From positions 1-37,586 of the forward strand of contig JADMJS010000638.1 in NCBI GenBank assembly GCA_018780435.1: DNA of 37,586 nucleotides, in the 5' to 3' direction. How positions within the stretch are numbered: position 1 is the first letter of the stretch; every line of letters starts with the position of its first letter. Of this stretch, positions 17,611 through 25,878 are shown piece by piece. Source of the DNA: Myxococcales bacterium. GTDB lineage: Bacteria; Myxococcota_A; UBA9042; GCA-2863065. The position numbers and the translations under genes were made by a program. The notes under the pieces were generated by a model, which saw nothing but the letters and a program-made list of their open reading frames with translations, was not told where the DNA came from and did not search any database.

Positions 17611-18399
17611 ATGACGCACCCCGAGTCTCCGCTACGACGTATCGTCCCAATGGTCCTGGCCGCGGTCTCGGTCGCCCAATTCCTCCTCCTCGCCGGTTGC
17701 CGTCGCGATCAGCCGCGGCCGCTCCTCGTCCATGCCGCCGCGAGTCTCTCGGTCGCGCTCCCCGCGGTCGCCGAGGCGTGGCGTGCCCAAGGTGGTCCGG
17801 AGGTGTCCTTCCGCTTCGACGCGTCGTCCCGTCTCGCGCGTCAGCTCGAAGCCGGTGCACCGGGCGACGTCTTCATCTCCGCCGACGAGGCTTGGATGGA
17901 CCATCTGGCCGGTCGTAGCCTCATTGCCCCCGAGACCCGCCGCCAGCTGGCGCGCGGACGGCTCGTGGTCGTCGTCCCCGCCGGCGCCAACGCCGACGTC
18001 ACCGCCCTCACCGACCTCCGGGCGCTTCCTCGCGTGGCCCTCGCCGGCGAGAGCGTCCCCGCGGGCCGCTACGCCCGCGCCGCGCTCGCCCGAGCCGGCG
18101 TGGACAAAGGCGTCGTGGCCCGAGCCGTGAACGGCGACGACGTCCGCACCGTCCTCGCGTGGGTCGCGCGCGGTGAAGTCGATGCCGGCATCGTCTATGC
18201 GACGGACGCTCGTTCGGAGCCCCGGGTTCGCGTCGCCGTCGTCATCCCCGAGTCCGAGCACCCGCCTATCGTCTACCCGGGCGCCGTCCTCGCGGCTGCA
18301 ACCTCCCCCGGCCCGGCTCGGGCCTTCCTCGACTACTGCCTCGGTGCGGGCGCCGCGCCGTTACGCGCCGCCGGCTTCGAGCCCCCCGTGGCGCCGTGA
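17611..18399 (+). CDS. modA: Molybdate ABC transporter substrate-binding lipoprotein
   Basis: The 262-residue protein binds molybdate (or tungstate) outside the inner membrane and delivers it to ModBC. It has a lipoprotein signal with lipobox LLAGC, then the ModA pattern LLVHAAASLSVALPAVAEAW, RFDASSRLARQLEAGAPGD, VFISADEAWMDHL, and a C-terminal VDAGIVYATDAR then YPGAVLAAA. Ser and Ala of the AAASL loop and Ser of FDASS are expected oxyanion ligands. The gene is first in modABC; its stop overlaps the GTG of modB. The ATG at 17611 has no clear ribosome binding site. The upstream 26 bases separate it from the divergent deacetylase remnant. Confidence 0.92.
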   Translation: MTHPESPLRRIVPMVLAAVSVAQFLLLAGCRRDQPRPLLVHAAASLSVALPAVAEAWRAQGGPEVSFRFDASSRLARQLEAGAPGDVFISADEAWMDHLAGRSLIAPETRRQLARGRLVVVVPAGANADVTALTDLRALPRVALAGESVPAGRYARAALARAGVDKGVVARAVNGDDVRTVLAWVARGEVDAGIVYATDARSEPRVRVAVVIPESEHPPIVYPGAVLAAATSPGPARAFLDYCLGAGAAPLRAAGFEPPVAP

Positions 18400-19079
18400 C
18401 GAGCGTCGACACCACCGCGGCGGTCCTGGTCTCCCTCGAGGTGGCCACCTGGACCGTGGTCCTCTCGACACCGCCGGCGATGGCACTCGGCTGGCTCCTC
18501 GCGCGAAGGTCGTTCTGGGGGAAGGGGCTCCTGAGCGCCGTCCTGATGGTGCCGATGGTGCTCCCGCCGGTCGTGGTCGGGCTCCTGCTGCTCGAGCTCG
18601 TCGGTCGCAACACCGTCCTCGGCGGCGCGTTCGCGGCGGTGGGCCTTCCGCTCTCCTTCAGCGGCGCCGGCGCCGTGCTCGCCGCGGTCGTCGTCTCCTT
18701 CCCGATGTACGTCCTGGTCGCGCGGTCGGCTTTCGAGTCCGTCGAGCCCGGCCTCGAGGACGTGGCGGCCTCGCTCGGCGACGGGCCATGGCGCGTCTTC
18801 ACACGCGTCACCTTGCCGCTCGCCGCGCCCGGGATCGCGGCTGGGGCCGTGCTCACCTTCGCACGGGCCCTCGGTGAGTTCGGTGCCACCATCGTCCTCG
18901 CCGGCAGCCAAGAAGGCGAGACGCGCACCATCGCGCTCGCGGTCTACGCGCTCCTCGACCACCCGGACGGCGAGCCGGCGATCTGGCCCCTCGTCGCGAT
19001 GAGCGCTGCGCTCTCGACCGTGGCCCTCATCGGCTTCGAGCTCCTCAACCGGCGCGCGCGGCGATGGCGAGAACGATGA
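18396..19079 (+). CDS. modB: Molybdate ABC transporter permease
   Basis: The 227-residue inner-membrane protein has five to six transmembrane segments and forms the channel for molybdate with the ModC ATPase. The coupling motif is seen in DVAASLGDGPWRVFTRVTLPLAAPGIAAG (cut here as EDVAASLGDGPWRVFT and VTLPLAAPGI), the EAA loop of binding-protein-dependent permeases, followed by RALGEFGATIVLAGS, typical of ModB. The start is GTG at 18396, overlapping the modA stop by four bases, and the stop overlaps the modC start by four bases. All three genes are therefore translationally coupled. Confidence 0.92.
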   Translation: MTSVDTTAAVLVSLEVATWTVVLSTPPAMALGWLLARRSFWGKGLLSAVLMVPMVLPPVVVGLLLLELVGRNTVLGGAFAAVGLPLSFSGAGAVLAAVVVSFPMYVLVARSAFESVEPGLEDVAASLGDGPWRVFTRVTLPLAAPGIAAGAVLTFARALGEFGATIVLAGSQEGETRTIALAVYALLDHPDGEPAIWPLVAMSAALSTVALIGFELLNRRARRWRER

Positions 19080-19720
19080 CGGACCCCATGACGACCCTCG
19101 CGCTCGACGTCCGGCTCGCGCTCGGCAGCTTGCGCCTCGACGTCGTGCTCACGACGAGCGCCCGAAACGTCGCGATACGCGGGCCGTCCGGCGCGGGGAA
19201 GTCCTCGATCTTACGCGTCATCGCCGGGCTCGAGCGCCGCGCCATCGGGACCGTGGCCACGCTCGGGCGCGACCTCCAAGGCGCCCGCCTCTTTGTCCCG
19301 ACCTCCGAGCGAGGGCTCGGCTGGGTGCCCCAGGCGCCGAGCCTCTTCCCACACCGGACGGTTGGCGAGAACCTCCGTTGGGCGTCGGCCCGTGGCGGGA
19401 GGTCCTCAGAACCTTTGGAGATTGCCGAGCTCATCGAGCTCTCCGTCCCCCACGATCGCCGCCCCGAGACCCTCTCGGGCGGCGAACGCCAGCGCGTGGC
19501 GCTCGGCCGGGCGCTCCTCTCGTCACCGTCGATGTTGCTGCTCGACGAGCCGTTCAGCGCGCTCGACCGCGACGCCCGCGAGCGCCTCCGCGCCCGGCTC
19601 GGCGAGTGGTGCGCCGCGCGCGGGATCGTCACCGTCCTGGTGTCGCACGACGACGGCGACGTCGCCGCGCTCTCGGGCGAGGTCTGGACGCTCACCGGGG
19701 GACGCCTCTCGCGAGGCTGA
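19076..19720 (+). CDS. modC: Molybdate ABC transporter ATP-binding protein (short form)
   Basis: The protein hydrolyses ATP to drive molybdate import. It shows Walker A GPSGAGKS, the signature LSGGERQRVALGRALL, Walker B MLLLDEPFSALD and the switch His in VLVSHDDGD. The chosen ATG at 19076 forms ATGA with the modB stop; an in-frame ATG at 19064 would add four residues. At 214 residues it consists only of the ATPase domain and lacks the C-terminal MOP/TOBE domain that binds molybdate in many ModC proteins, so feedback inhibition by that domain is absent. It closes the modABC operon. Confidence 0.9.
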   Translation: MTDPMTTLALDVRLALGSLRLDVVLTTSARNVAIRGPSGAGKSSILRVIAGLERRAIGTVATLGRDLQGARLFVPTSERGLGWVPQAPSLFPHRTVGENLRWASARGGRSSEPLEIAELIELSVPHDRRPETLSGGERQRVALGRALLSSPSMLLLDEPFSALDRDARERLRARLGEWCAARGIVTVLVSHDDGDVAALSGEVWTLTGGRLSRG

Positions 19721-19828
19721 CAGACGCCCCGCCCGCGAACGCATCCATTTCTTGCGTCCAGTGGGCGTCGCCGCCACTTTTCGCGCGTGCGAACAGGTCG
19801 CGCTTGTACAGGTTAGCAGGGAGACGTG

Positions 19829-20422
19829 ATGAACAAGGGACTACTCGGGAAGCTCGAGTCGGGCATGGAAGGCCTCATCTTCGCCAGCCGCTGGCTGCAG
19901 GCGCCGCTCTATCTAGGCCTCATCGTCACTCAGCTACTCTACGTCTATAAATTCATCGTCGAGCTCATCCATCTGACGCAGCACGCGCACGAGTCTCCCG
20001 AGTCGGTGTTCTTGGTCACCGTCCTCGGGCTCATCGACGTGACGATGGTCGCGAACCTGCTCACGACCGTGATCATGGGCGGTTACGTGACCTTCGTCAG
20101 CAAGCTCGACGTCGGCGACCATCCGGACAAGCCGGACTGGCTCAGCCACATCGATCCGGGCTCGATCAAGGTCAAGCTCGCGAGCTCCCTCATCGGGATC
20201 TCCTCGATACATCTACTGAAGTCGTTCATCGAGCTGAGCGGGCCGAACTCAGAGGCGGCCGCTCAGTCGGAGCGGACGCTCGGCTGGCAGATCGCGGTAC
20301 ACGCGACCTTCGTGCTCTCGACCATCTTGCTCGCGACGACCGAGTACATCATGCAGCGCCGCAACGCGCTCGGCGCCGCCCACGGTGAGAACCCGGGCGA
20401 CGCCTCGGCGACGGATCACTGA
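19829..20422 (+). CDS. YqhA-family (TIGR00645/UPF0114) membrane protein
   Basis: The 197-residue inner-membrane protein has about four transmembrane segments. It follows the YqhA pattern: ASRWLQAPLYLGLIVTQLLY, GLIDVTMVANLLTTVIMGGY, TFVSKLDVG and a conserved KVKLASSLIGISSIHLLKSF. The function of the family is not established. The ATG at 19829 has AGGGAG at about 6 bases; a GTG directly before it is in frame. It stands 108 bases after modC, probably with its own promoter. It converges on the helicase gene with 10 bases between stops. Confidence 0.85.
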   Translation: MNKGLLGKLESGMEGLIFASRWLQAPLYLGLIVTQLLYVYKFIVELIHLTQHAHESPESVFLVTVLGLIDVTMVANLLTTVIMGGYVTFVSKLDVGDHPDKPDWLSHIDPGSIKVKLASSLIGISSIHLLKSFIELSGPNSEAAAQSERTLGWQIAVHATFVLSTILLATTEYIMQRRNALGAAHGENPGDASATDH

Positions 20423-20425
20423 GCT

Positions 20426-20441
20426 CGGCTTATCACAGCCG
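20426..20441. terminator. Weak bidirectional hairpin between convergent genes
   Basis: CGGCT-TATCAC-AGCCG gives a 5-bp stem with a 6-base loop over the 10-base gap between two convergent stops, overlapping the helicase stop. There is no T-tract. A shared terminator role is possible but poorly supported. Confidence 0.25.
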
Positions 20442-21953
20442 CGGACGAACGCGCTCGCCCGGCAGCACCGTGCGCGGCCGCCCGTCACCCGACGAGATCG
20501 GCGGGCGCGATGGCGGAGAGCGGTCACCCTGCGTGTGATGAGACGGCCCGCGATCGCTGGCCCAGCGCTCGCTCGGCGCGCGGTCACCCGCGGGGCGCCC
20601 GGCCGGCGGGCGTGAACCCGGGCCGCGATCGCCTTCACGACCGTAACCCGAGCGGTCGCCGCCGGAGCGGCCGCCGCCCGAACGTCCGCCCTCGTTCCGG
20701 TTGCCGGAGCGGTCACCACCGGAGCGACCGCCGCCGTTACCGGGGCTGCGGCTCGTGCCCGGCGCGCCGCGGACGGGCGTCGGGAGCGCGTAGGGATGGC
20801 CCTCGATGACGGGGATGGGCTGCTTCAGCAGGCGCTCGATGTCGCGGAGCTGGTCCCGGTCGCCTTGGCCGCAGAACGAGATAGCGGCGCCCGACGCGCC
20901 AGCGCGCGCGGTGCGGCCGATGCGGTGGACGTAGACCTCGGGCTCGTGCGGCAGATCGAGGTTGATGACGTGGGTGATGCCCAGAACGTCGATGCCGCGC
21001 GACGCGAGGTCCGTCGCGACGAGGATACGCACCTTGCCGTCCCGGAAACCGTCGAGTGCGCGCTCACGCGCGTTCTGCGACTTGTTGCCGTGGATGGCGG
21101 CCGCCGTCACCATGCCCGCCAGGAGGTGCTTGGCGACGCGATCGGCGCCGTGTTTGGTGCGCGTGAAGACCACGGCCCGCTCGATCGCGGGATCCCGAAG
21201 GATGTGGCTCAGGAGCTGGCGCTTGTCGCCGTCGTCGACGTGATAGAGGCACTGCTCGACGCGGGCGGCGGTCGTGCCGGTCACGGCGACTTGCGCCCGT
21301 GCGGGGTTCTTGAGCAACGTGCCGACCAGATCTTCGAGTTCCGACGGCATGGTGGCCGAGAAGAAGAGGGTCTGGCGCGGCGACGGGAGGAGCTTCACGA
21401 CGCGCCGGATGGCCGGCAAGAAGCCGACGTCGAGCATGCGGTCGGCTTCGTCGAGCACGAGCACTTCGACGTGTCCGAGGTCGAGGAGGCGCTGCTGAAG
21501 CAGGTCCTCGAGGCGGCCCGGGGTCGCGACGAGGATGTCGATGCCGCCGCGGAGCTCGGTGACCTGTTTGCCCTGGCCGACGCCGCCGAAGATGACGGCG
21601 GACTTGACGCCCATGGCGCCGCCGTAGCGCTCGACCTGCTCTTCGATCTGAGCTGCGAGCTCACGGGTCGGCGAGAGGACGAGGGCACGGATGTGCCGAG
21701 CTGGGCGGCCGCGCGAATGCAGCGGCGCGGCCGTCGGCGCGTGCGCCACGGAGCGCTCTCCGAAGAGGCGCTGGAGGATGGGCAGCACGAAGGCCGCTGT
21801 CTTGCCGGTGCCGGTCTGCGCCAGCCCGAGCACGTCACGGCCTTCGAGGGCCGGGGGGATCGCCGCGAGCTGAATCGGCGTGGGCCGGGTGTGGCCTGCC
21901 GCTGCCGTCGACGCGAGGAGGGGGGCGATGAGCCCAAGGGAAGAGAAAGACAC
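20433..21953 (-). CDS. DEAD-box RNA helicase with Arg/Gly-rich tail (RhlE-like)
   Basis: The enzyme unwinds RNA with ATP, typically in ribosome assembly or RNA decay. All motifs are visible: the Q motif region PTPIQLAAIP, AQTGTGKT (I), PTRELAAQ (Ia), TPGR (Ib), DEADRMLD (II), FSATMP (III), VVFTRTKHG (IV), LVATDLASRGID (V) and HRIGRTARAG (VI). The last about 100 residues are an Arg/Gly/Ser/Asp-rich disordered tail with repeated GGDRSG-type units, a likely RNA-binding extension. I place the start at GTG 21953, giving VSFSSLGL, like the MSFSSLGL of many RhlE proteins. A TTG at 22010 is an alternative, and the frame stays open to 22184 without looking like protein. About 506 residues. Confidence 0.9.
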   Translation of the reverse strand: MSFSSLGLIAPLLASTAAAGHTRPTPIQLAAIPPALEGRDVLGLAQTGTGKTAAFVLPILQRLFGERSVAHAPTAAPLHSRGRPARHIRALVLSPTRELAAQIEEQVERYGGAMGVKSAVIFGGVGQGKQVTELRGGIDILVATPGRLEDLLQQRLLDLGHVEVLVLDEADRMLDVGFLPAIRRVVKLLPSPRQTLFFSATMPSELEDLVGTLLKNPARAQVAVTGTTAARVEQCLYHVDDGDKRQLLSHILRDPAIERAVVFTRTKHGADRVAKHLLAGMVTAAAIHGNKSQNARERALDGFRDGKVRILVATDLASRGIDVLGITHVINLDLPHEPEVYVHRIGRTARAGASGAAISFCGQGDRDQLRDIERLLKQPIPVIEGHPYALPTPVRGAPGTSRSPGNGGGRSGGDRSGNRNEGGRSGGGRSGGDRSGYGREGDRGPGSRPPAGRPAGDRAPSERWASDRGPSHHTQGDRSPPSRPPISSGDGRPRTVLPGERVRPRL

Positions 21954-22066
21954 CGTGGTGTCCGTGACCGCGTCCGAAGACGACGGGTTCCGAGTCGATT
22001 CTGAGTTCAAGCGTGCCTGTGCGGCGCGATGGCGCCGTCTGGAGAGGGCCGGGGAGGCCCATGTTT

Positions 22067-22110
22067 GTCCGGCTTCTAGAGCCAGGACGTCCGGCTTCTG
22101 GAGCCAGGAC
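22067..22110. repeat. Tandem pair of 22-bp hairpin-forming repeats
   Basis: Two adjacent 22-base copies (22067-22088 and 22089-22110) differ at one position. Each begins GTCCGGCT and ends AGCC-A-GGAC, so each can fold into a hairpin with an 8-bp stem and one bulged base. They lie between the stop of the membrane-protein gene (22191) and the helicase start. Each hairpin could serve as a terminator, RNA-stabilising element or REP-like repeat; no T-tract follows. Confidence 0.6.
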
Positions 22111-22190
22111 GGGTGCACCCTACCGGTCTGGGGCGACAATAGCCAGCTTCGAATCAAGATCGGCGGGGCGAACGCGCGACACACTCCTCA

Positions 22191-24047
22191 CTACGGAGGA
22201 GGCGCCAGGCATGTGGCGGGCCCGATCCGCTCGTAGACCGCGGCGTCGCCCTGGTGAAAGCGGCGCGCGAAACAGGTCGTGTTCGTGAGGGTCGCGGCGG
22301 GATCGTAGGGGCTCGCGTCCTCGTAGACGCGCTTCGACCCGATGTAGAGCCACGTCGGCAACGACGCGCTCCGCCATGGCTTCACGTCGTCCATGTAGAC
22401 GATGTTCACATGGGCGTTTCGTACCGGATGGCCGGTCATCGCAGGGAGCCAGATGCCCGCGTCGCCGTAGTTGTTCTCGATGAGCTCGGGACGCGGGACC
22501 GACTGACTTATCCACGCGAAGGCCGCGAGATCGTCGTCCGTGACCGAGACGTTTCGGACCCCGCGGACGTGCCAGTAGCCGACGCCGAAGAGCACGGCGA
22601 CGCCCCCGAGGGCGAGCAGCACGCGGCGCGGGACTAGACCCAGGGTCGGCCTGATGGCTTCGGCGTCCAGGACTCGCGCCAGGAGCAAGGTCGCGGGGAG
22701 CGTGAAGAGGTTGCCGAGCCGGTCCGGGTAGAGCGCGACGCTGCCCGGCAGCCACCAGACGTAGGTGTTGGCGATGAGCGCCAGGGTCGCCAGCACCAAG
22801 GCGCCTTCGAGGACGCCCGGGTGGACGCGGTGGCGTCGACCCAGCCAGAGCCCCGCGGCCAGCAGCAGCACGAAGGGGACCCCGAGGCGGACGCCCACGT
22901 GCCAGACGAGCGCGGGCGGGACCAGCCAGCCCGGCACGTTCGGGACGTGGGAGGGCAGCCGCTGCCACTCCTGAATCCATTGCCGCTCGCCGGGCGTGAG
23001 GTCCACGTGGACGCCGGTCGCCCACGGGAGCATGAGGAGGATGGCGAGAAGGGTCGCCGTGGCCGCGCCCAGAGCCCAAGGTTTCAATTCACTGAAAATG
23101 AATGAGAACGTGAAGTTGCGACGCTCCCGTGCCGCGAGCGCCGCCATCGTCACGAGGACGACCAGCCCGAGGCCGTAGGGGATGACGGCGTGCGTCTCGG
23201 CGGCGGCCGCGAGGAGGAGCGCGGGCGCCAGCACAAGGGCAGGGCGCGCGGAGCGGAGCAGGGCGAGGAGCGGCAACGCCGCCACCGCGAGCGCGAAGGA
23301 CAGCACCGTCGGGTTTCCGCCCCAGAGGAAGTGCGCCTGCGGGTCGCGCGAACCGCAGGCGATCGCGACGGCAGCGAGCGTCGCGGGCCAGGAGGAGACG
23401 GGCTCAGCGGTGTGTAGCGCTGGGGGGCCGAGCAGCCGCCGTGCCGGGCCGAGGAGGGTGCGCGCCGCGGCATAGAGCGCGAGCACCACGACCATCTGAC
23501 TGACCGTCGCTGCCCAGAAGGCCGCGCGGGCAGCGTCGATCGCAGCGAGGTGGGCCAGCACGGCTGCGAAGGACGGCATCCCAGCGCCATAACCCCCGAA
23601 GTCGGCGATCGGGAGGAGCGGCGCGTGGGAGGTGGGGACGCCGTCCGCGTCCAGGATGAGCCGCGCCATCATCGAATGCATGCTCATGTCGGCGCCGGGC
23701 GCGACGGGCACGAGCAGCAGCGGGATGGCGCGCAAGGCGAGGACGCCGAGGATGAGCAGCAGCGGGCCGGGGTTCTCCCGCACCGAGCCCCCGAGCTCCG
23801 CGGCCCAGGACCGAAGCTCACGCCGGTGCCACGCCGCGAGGAGAAGCGTCAGGGCGGAGACGACCGCGACGAGCCCGGTGAGCCCGATCGGCAACCATCG
23901 CAAGAACCAGAAGCCGACGATCCAAAAGGCGAGCGCGAGCAGCACGACGCGGCCGAGCGCGATGACCGGATCGCGACGCAAGGTCTGCCACGGAGCCGCC
24001 AGCGGGACGCCCGGCAGGAGCAGGAGCAGCAGGACGAGGAGCGTCAT
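22191..24047 (-). CDS. Large polytopic membrane protein, GT-C-like, last gene of glycan cluster
   Basis: The 618-residue protein has about twelve or more hydrophobic segments, starting MTLLVLLLLLLPGVPLAAP, and a long periplasmic loop with PGADMSMHSMMARLILDADG and HAPLLPIADFGGYGAGMPSF. The early Asp in this loop and the overall plan resemble GT-C type polyprenyl-phosphate sugar transferases or the membrane proteins often seen in O-antigen clusters, but no family motif is certain. The C-terminal about 130 residues are soluble and include ENNYGDAGIWLPAMTGHPVR. Its ATG (24047) overlaps the stop of the upstream glycosyltransferase (ATGA), so the two are coupled. It is the last gene of the minus-strand glycan cluster. 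The role is inferred from position. Confidence 0.65.
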   Translation of the reverse strand: MTLLVLLLLLLPGVPLAAPWQTLRRDPVIALGRVVLLALAFWIVGFWFLRWLPIGLTGLVAVVSALTLLLAAWHRRELRSWAAELGGSVRENPGPLLLILGVLALRAIPLLLVPVAPGADMSMHSMMARLILDADGVPTSHAPLLPIADFGGYGAGMPSFAAVLAHLAAIDAARAAFWAATVSQMVVVLALYAAARTLLGPARRLLGPPALHTAEPVSSWPATLAAVAIACGSRDPQAHFLWGGNPTVLSFALAVAALPLLALLRSARPALVLAPALLLAAAAETHAVIPYGLGLVVLVTMAALAARERRNFTFSFIFSELKPWALGAATATLLAILLMLPWATGVHVDLTPGERQWIQEWQRLPSHVPNVPGWLVPPALVWHVGVRLGVPFVLLLAAGLWLGRRHRVHPGVLEGALVLATLALIANTYVWWLPGSVALYPDRLGNLFTLPATLLLARVLDAEAIRPTLGLVPRRVLLALGGVAVLFGVGYWHVRGVRNVSVTDDDLAAFAWISQSVPRPELIENNYGDAGIWLPAMTGHPVRNAHVNIVYMDDVKPWRSASLPTWLYIGSKRVYEDASPYDPAATLTNTTCFARRFHQGDAAVYERIGPATCLAPPP

Positions 24048-25216
24048 GGCGTCTCGCCCCGGGCGAAGGGCGCGAGGAAGTAGTCGGCGATCGTCGGCCA
24101 GGTGTAGCGTTCCGCGAACACGCCGCCGGCTGCGCCGAGCGTCGCCGCGTCCGTGGGCGAATCGGCCAGCCGGGCTACCGCCGTGGCGAGCGAGGGGCCG
24201 TCGTCGGCGATGAGGCCACCGCCGCTGAGCGCGACTTGGGTACTCAGCACGTCACAGGCGCGCGTGACCACGACGGGGCGACCACACTGCCACGCTTCGA
24301 TGAGCGTGAGGCCGAGGCTCTCGTAGCGACTGGGCTGCACGATAGCGAGCGCACCGCTGAGGAGCCGCCATTTGTCGTCCGAAGAGACCCGGCCGAGGTT
24401 GAGCGCGCCGGGGACTGTCACGGCGCCGCCGGTGACGAGCGGCACCGGGCCACGGGTGACGCCCGTCAGGAGCTCCACGCCGGGTTTGTCGCGACCGAGG
24501 TAGAGGACGTACTGCGCCGGGAGCGTCTGACCGGTGGACAGCGGTCCCTTGGGGAGCACCTCGGGCCGGTCGGTGCCGCAGCCCACCACCTGGGATGGCG
24601 CCCGTAGCCCGGGGACCCGCCGGCGCACGAGGTCCGCCTCGGCGTCCGTGTTGAACGCGATACGGGAGGCGAATCGAAAGCTCTCTTGCATCGCCGTGAA
24701 GCGCAGCGCGGGCTCGTCGTGTGCTGTCGGGACAAAGTCGAAGGGCAGGGCGCGGCCACGGCAGACGCGCGCCGCCGTGATCGTAGGCGCGTAGAGGTAG
24801 GTGAAGAGGATGAGGCGGTCGAAGCCGCCGCCCGTGATGGCATCCGAAAGCCCAGGGAGTACGGGGCCTTGGAGCGTCGCGAAGAGCCGGCCGAGCGGCC
24901 GGGCGTCTCCGAAGCCGCGCCGGACGCTCACCTCGACCGCTTTGTGCAGCCGGCCGAAGCGCGGGAGTGAGGCGGCGAGACGTCGCACGGTCAACGGACC
25001 GTCTCTCTCCGTCCCGGCCGGGAGGCGGTTCGTCCAGGTCTCGGTCTCGGTCGCGCACGAGGTGATCACGGTCACGCGCGCCCGCGGGGCGAGGGCGAGG
25101 GCGACCATTCGCGCGTGCGCTTCGGCGCCGCCGACGATCTGCTCGCCGAAACGCTGCACCACGATGCCGATGTGGGGTGGGCGCCCGCGGGAGGGCCCTT
25201 CGTCGGTCGGGGTCAT
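24044..25216 (-). CDS. Glycosyltransferase, GT4-like
   Basis: The 390-residue protein is a predicted cytoplasmic GT-B fold sugar transferase. The N-terminal domain has GIVVQRFGEQIVGGAEAHAR, the glycine-rich acceptor loop common in GT4. The C-terminal domain has YVLYLGRDKPGVELL and the donor-binding PSRYESLGLTLIEAWQCGRP, with the E-x7-E pair and the P-V-V stretch. The ATG at 25216 is preceded by CAGCAGGG at short spacing; the frame continues upstream to 25759 only as the antisense-frame shadow of the methyltransferase gene. It follows that gene by 14 bases and overlaps the next start by four bases. Donor and acceptor are unknown. Confidence 0.85.
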   Translation of the reverse strand: MTPTDEGPSRGRPPHIGIVVQRFGEQIVGGAEAHARMVALALAPRARVTVITSCATETETWTNRLPAGTERDGPLTVRRLAASLPRFGRLHKAVEVSVRRGFGDARPLGRLFATLQGPVLPGLSDAITGGGFDRLILFTYLYAPTITAARVCRGRALPFDFVPTAHDEPALRFTAMQESFRFASRIAFNTDAEADLVRRRVPGLRAPSQVVGCGTDRPEVLPKGPLSTGQTLPAQYVLYLGRDKPGVELLTGVTRGPVPLVTGGAVTVPGALNLGRVSSDDKWRLLSGALAIVQPSRYESLGLTLIEAWQCGRPVVVTRACDVLSTQVALSGGGLIADDGPSLATAVARLADSPTDAATLGAAGGVFAERYTWPTIADYFLAPFARGETP

Positions 25217-25230
25217 CTCGCCCTGCTGAA

Positions 25231-25824
25231 TCAGATCCGGACCAGCTCGAACTCGATGTCGTGCATCGGGTAATAGCCCGTCAGGAAGTGCTCGTAGGTG
25301 TCCCGCATACGCGAGAGGAGTGGGATCATGAGCTTGTCGACCTGGCGCGGCACGAAGGAGAGCCAATCCGACACCGGGTAGCCGCGGATGTAGCGGAAGC
25401 GGGCGAGGCGAAAGAGGACGGGCGTGTACTCGTACTTTCGAAAGCTGCCGCCTTCGATGAAGTAGTCGAAGGTCCGGGAGGTCGCGGCGCGGCGGTGCGT
25501 CGGATCGGTCAGGTGGTGCACACTGCCGGCGAAGGGCATCCGGACGAGCGCCGTCCCGCCGGGCGCGAGCACGCGATGGATCTCTTTCACGGCGCCGACC
25601 ATGTCGGTGAGGTGCTCGAGCACGTCGAGCGCGATGACCCGCTCGAAGTGGCCGCTCGGGAGGGGCCACGGCATGACGTCGAGGTCGTGGACGAGGTCCA
25701 CCTCGGGGAGCGCGATGACGTCGAGCCCGAACGCATCGGGGCTCTTGGCGCGGCCACACCCGATCTCAAGGATGCGTGAATGGGGGATGGCCACGGGGCC
25801 GGCTTTAGCGGTGGGGACGCCCAT
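25231..25824 (-). CDS. Class I SAM-dependent methyltransferase
   Basis: The 197-residue enzyme has motif I in RILEIGCGRAKS (about residue 17), a second acidic strand in DLVHDLDVMPWPLP, and the post-I motif ERVIALDVLEHLTD, followed by EIHRVLAPGGTALVRMP. This is the arrangement of small methyltransferases that modify sugars or lipids in surface-glycan clusters. The ATG at 25824 is the best start; a GTG at 25848 would add eight residues, and neither has a clear ribosome binding site. It lies between the flippase and the glycosyltransferase on the same strand, so it probably O-methylates a glycan residue. The substrate is inferred from position only. Confidence 0.82.
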   Translation of the reverse strand: MGVPTAKAGPVAIPHSRILEIGCGRAKSPDAFGLDVIALPEVDLVHDLDVMPWPLPSGHFERVIALDVLEHLTDMVGAVKEIHRVLAPGGTALVRMPFAGSVHHLTDPTHRRAATSRTFDYFIEGGSFRKYEYTPVLFRLARFRYIRGYPVSDWLSFVPRQVDKLMIPLLSRMRDTYEHFLTGYYPMHDIEFELVRI

Positions 25825-25878
25825 GACGCGGGAGGGTCGGGCCTGCACCGGCCCCTGTCAACCCGATAAGAGGGCGAT

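Noticed and set aside
20796..22004. 402-codon plus-strand frame opposite the helicase
   Set aside because: Composition is typical of an antisense frame, and the minus strand carries all DEAD-box motifs.
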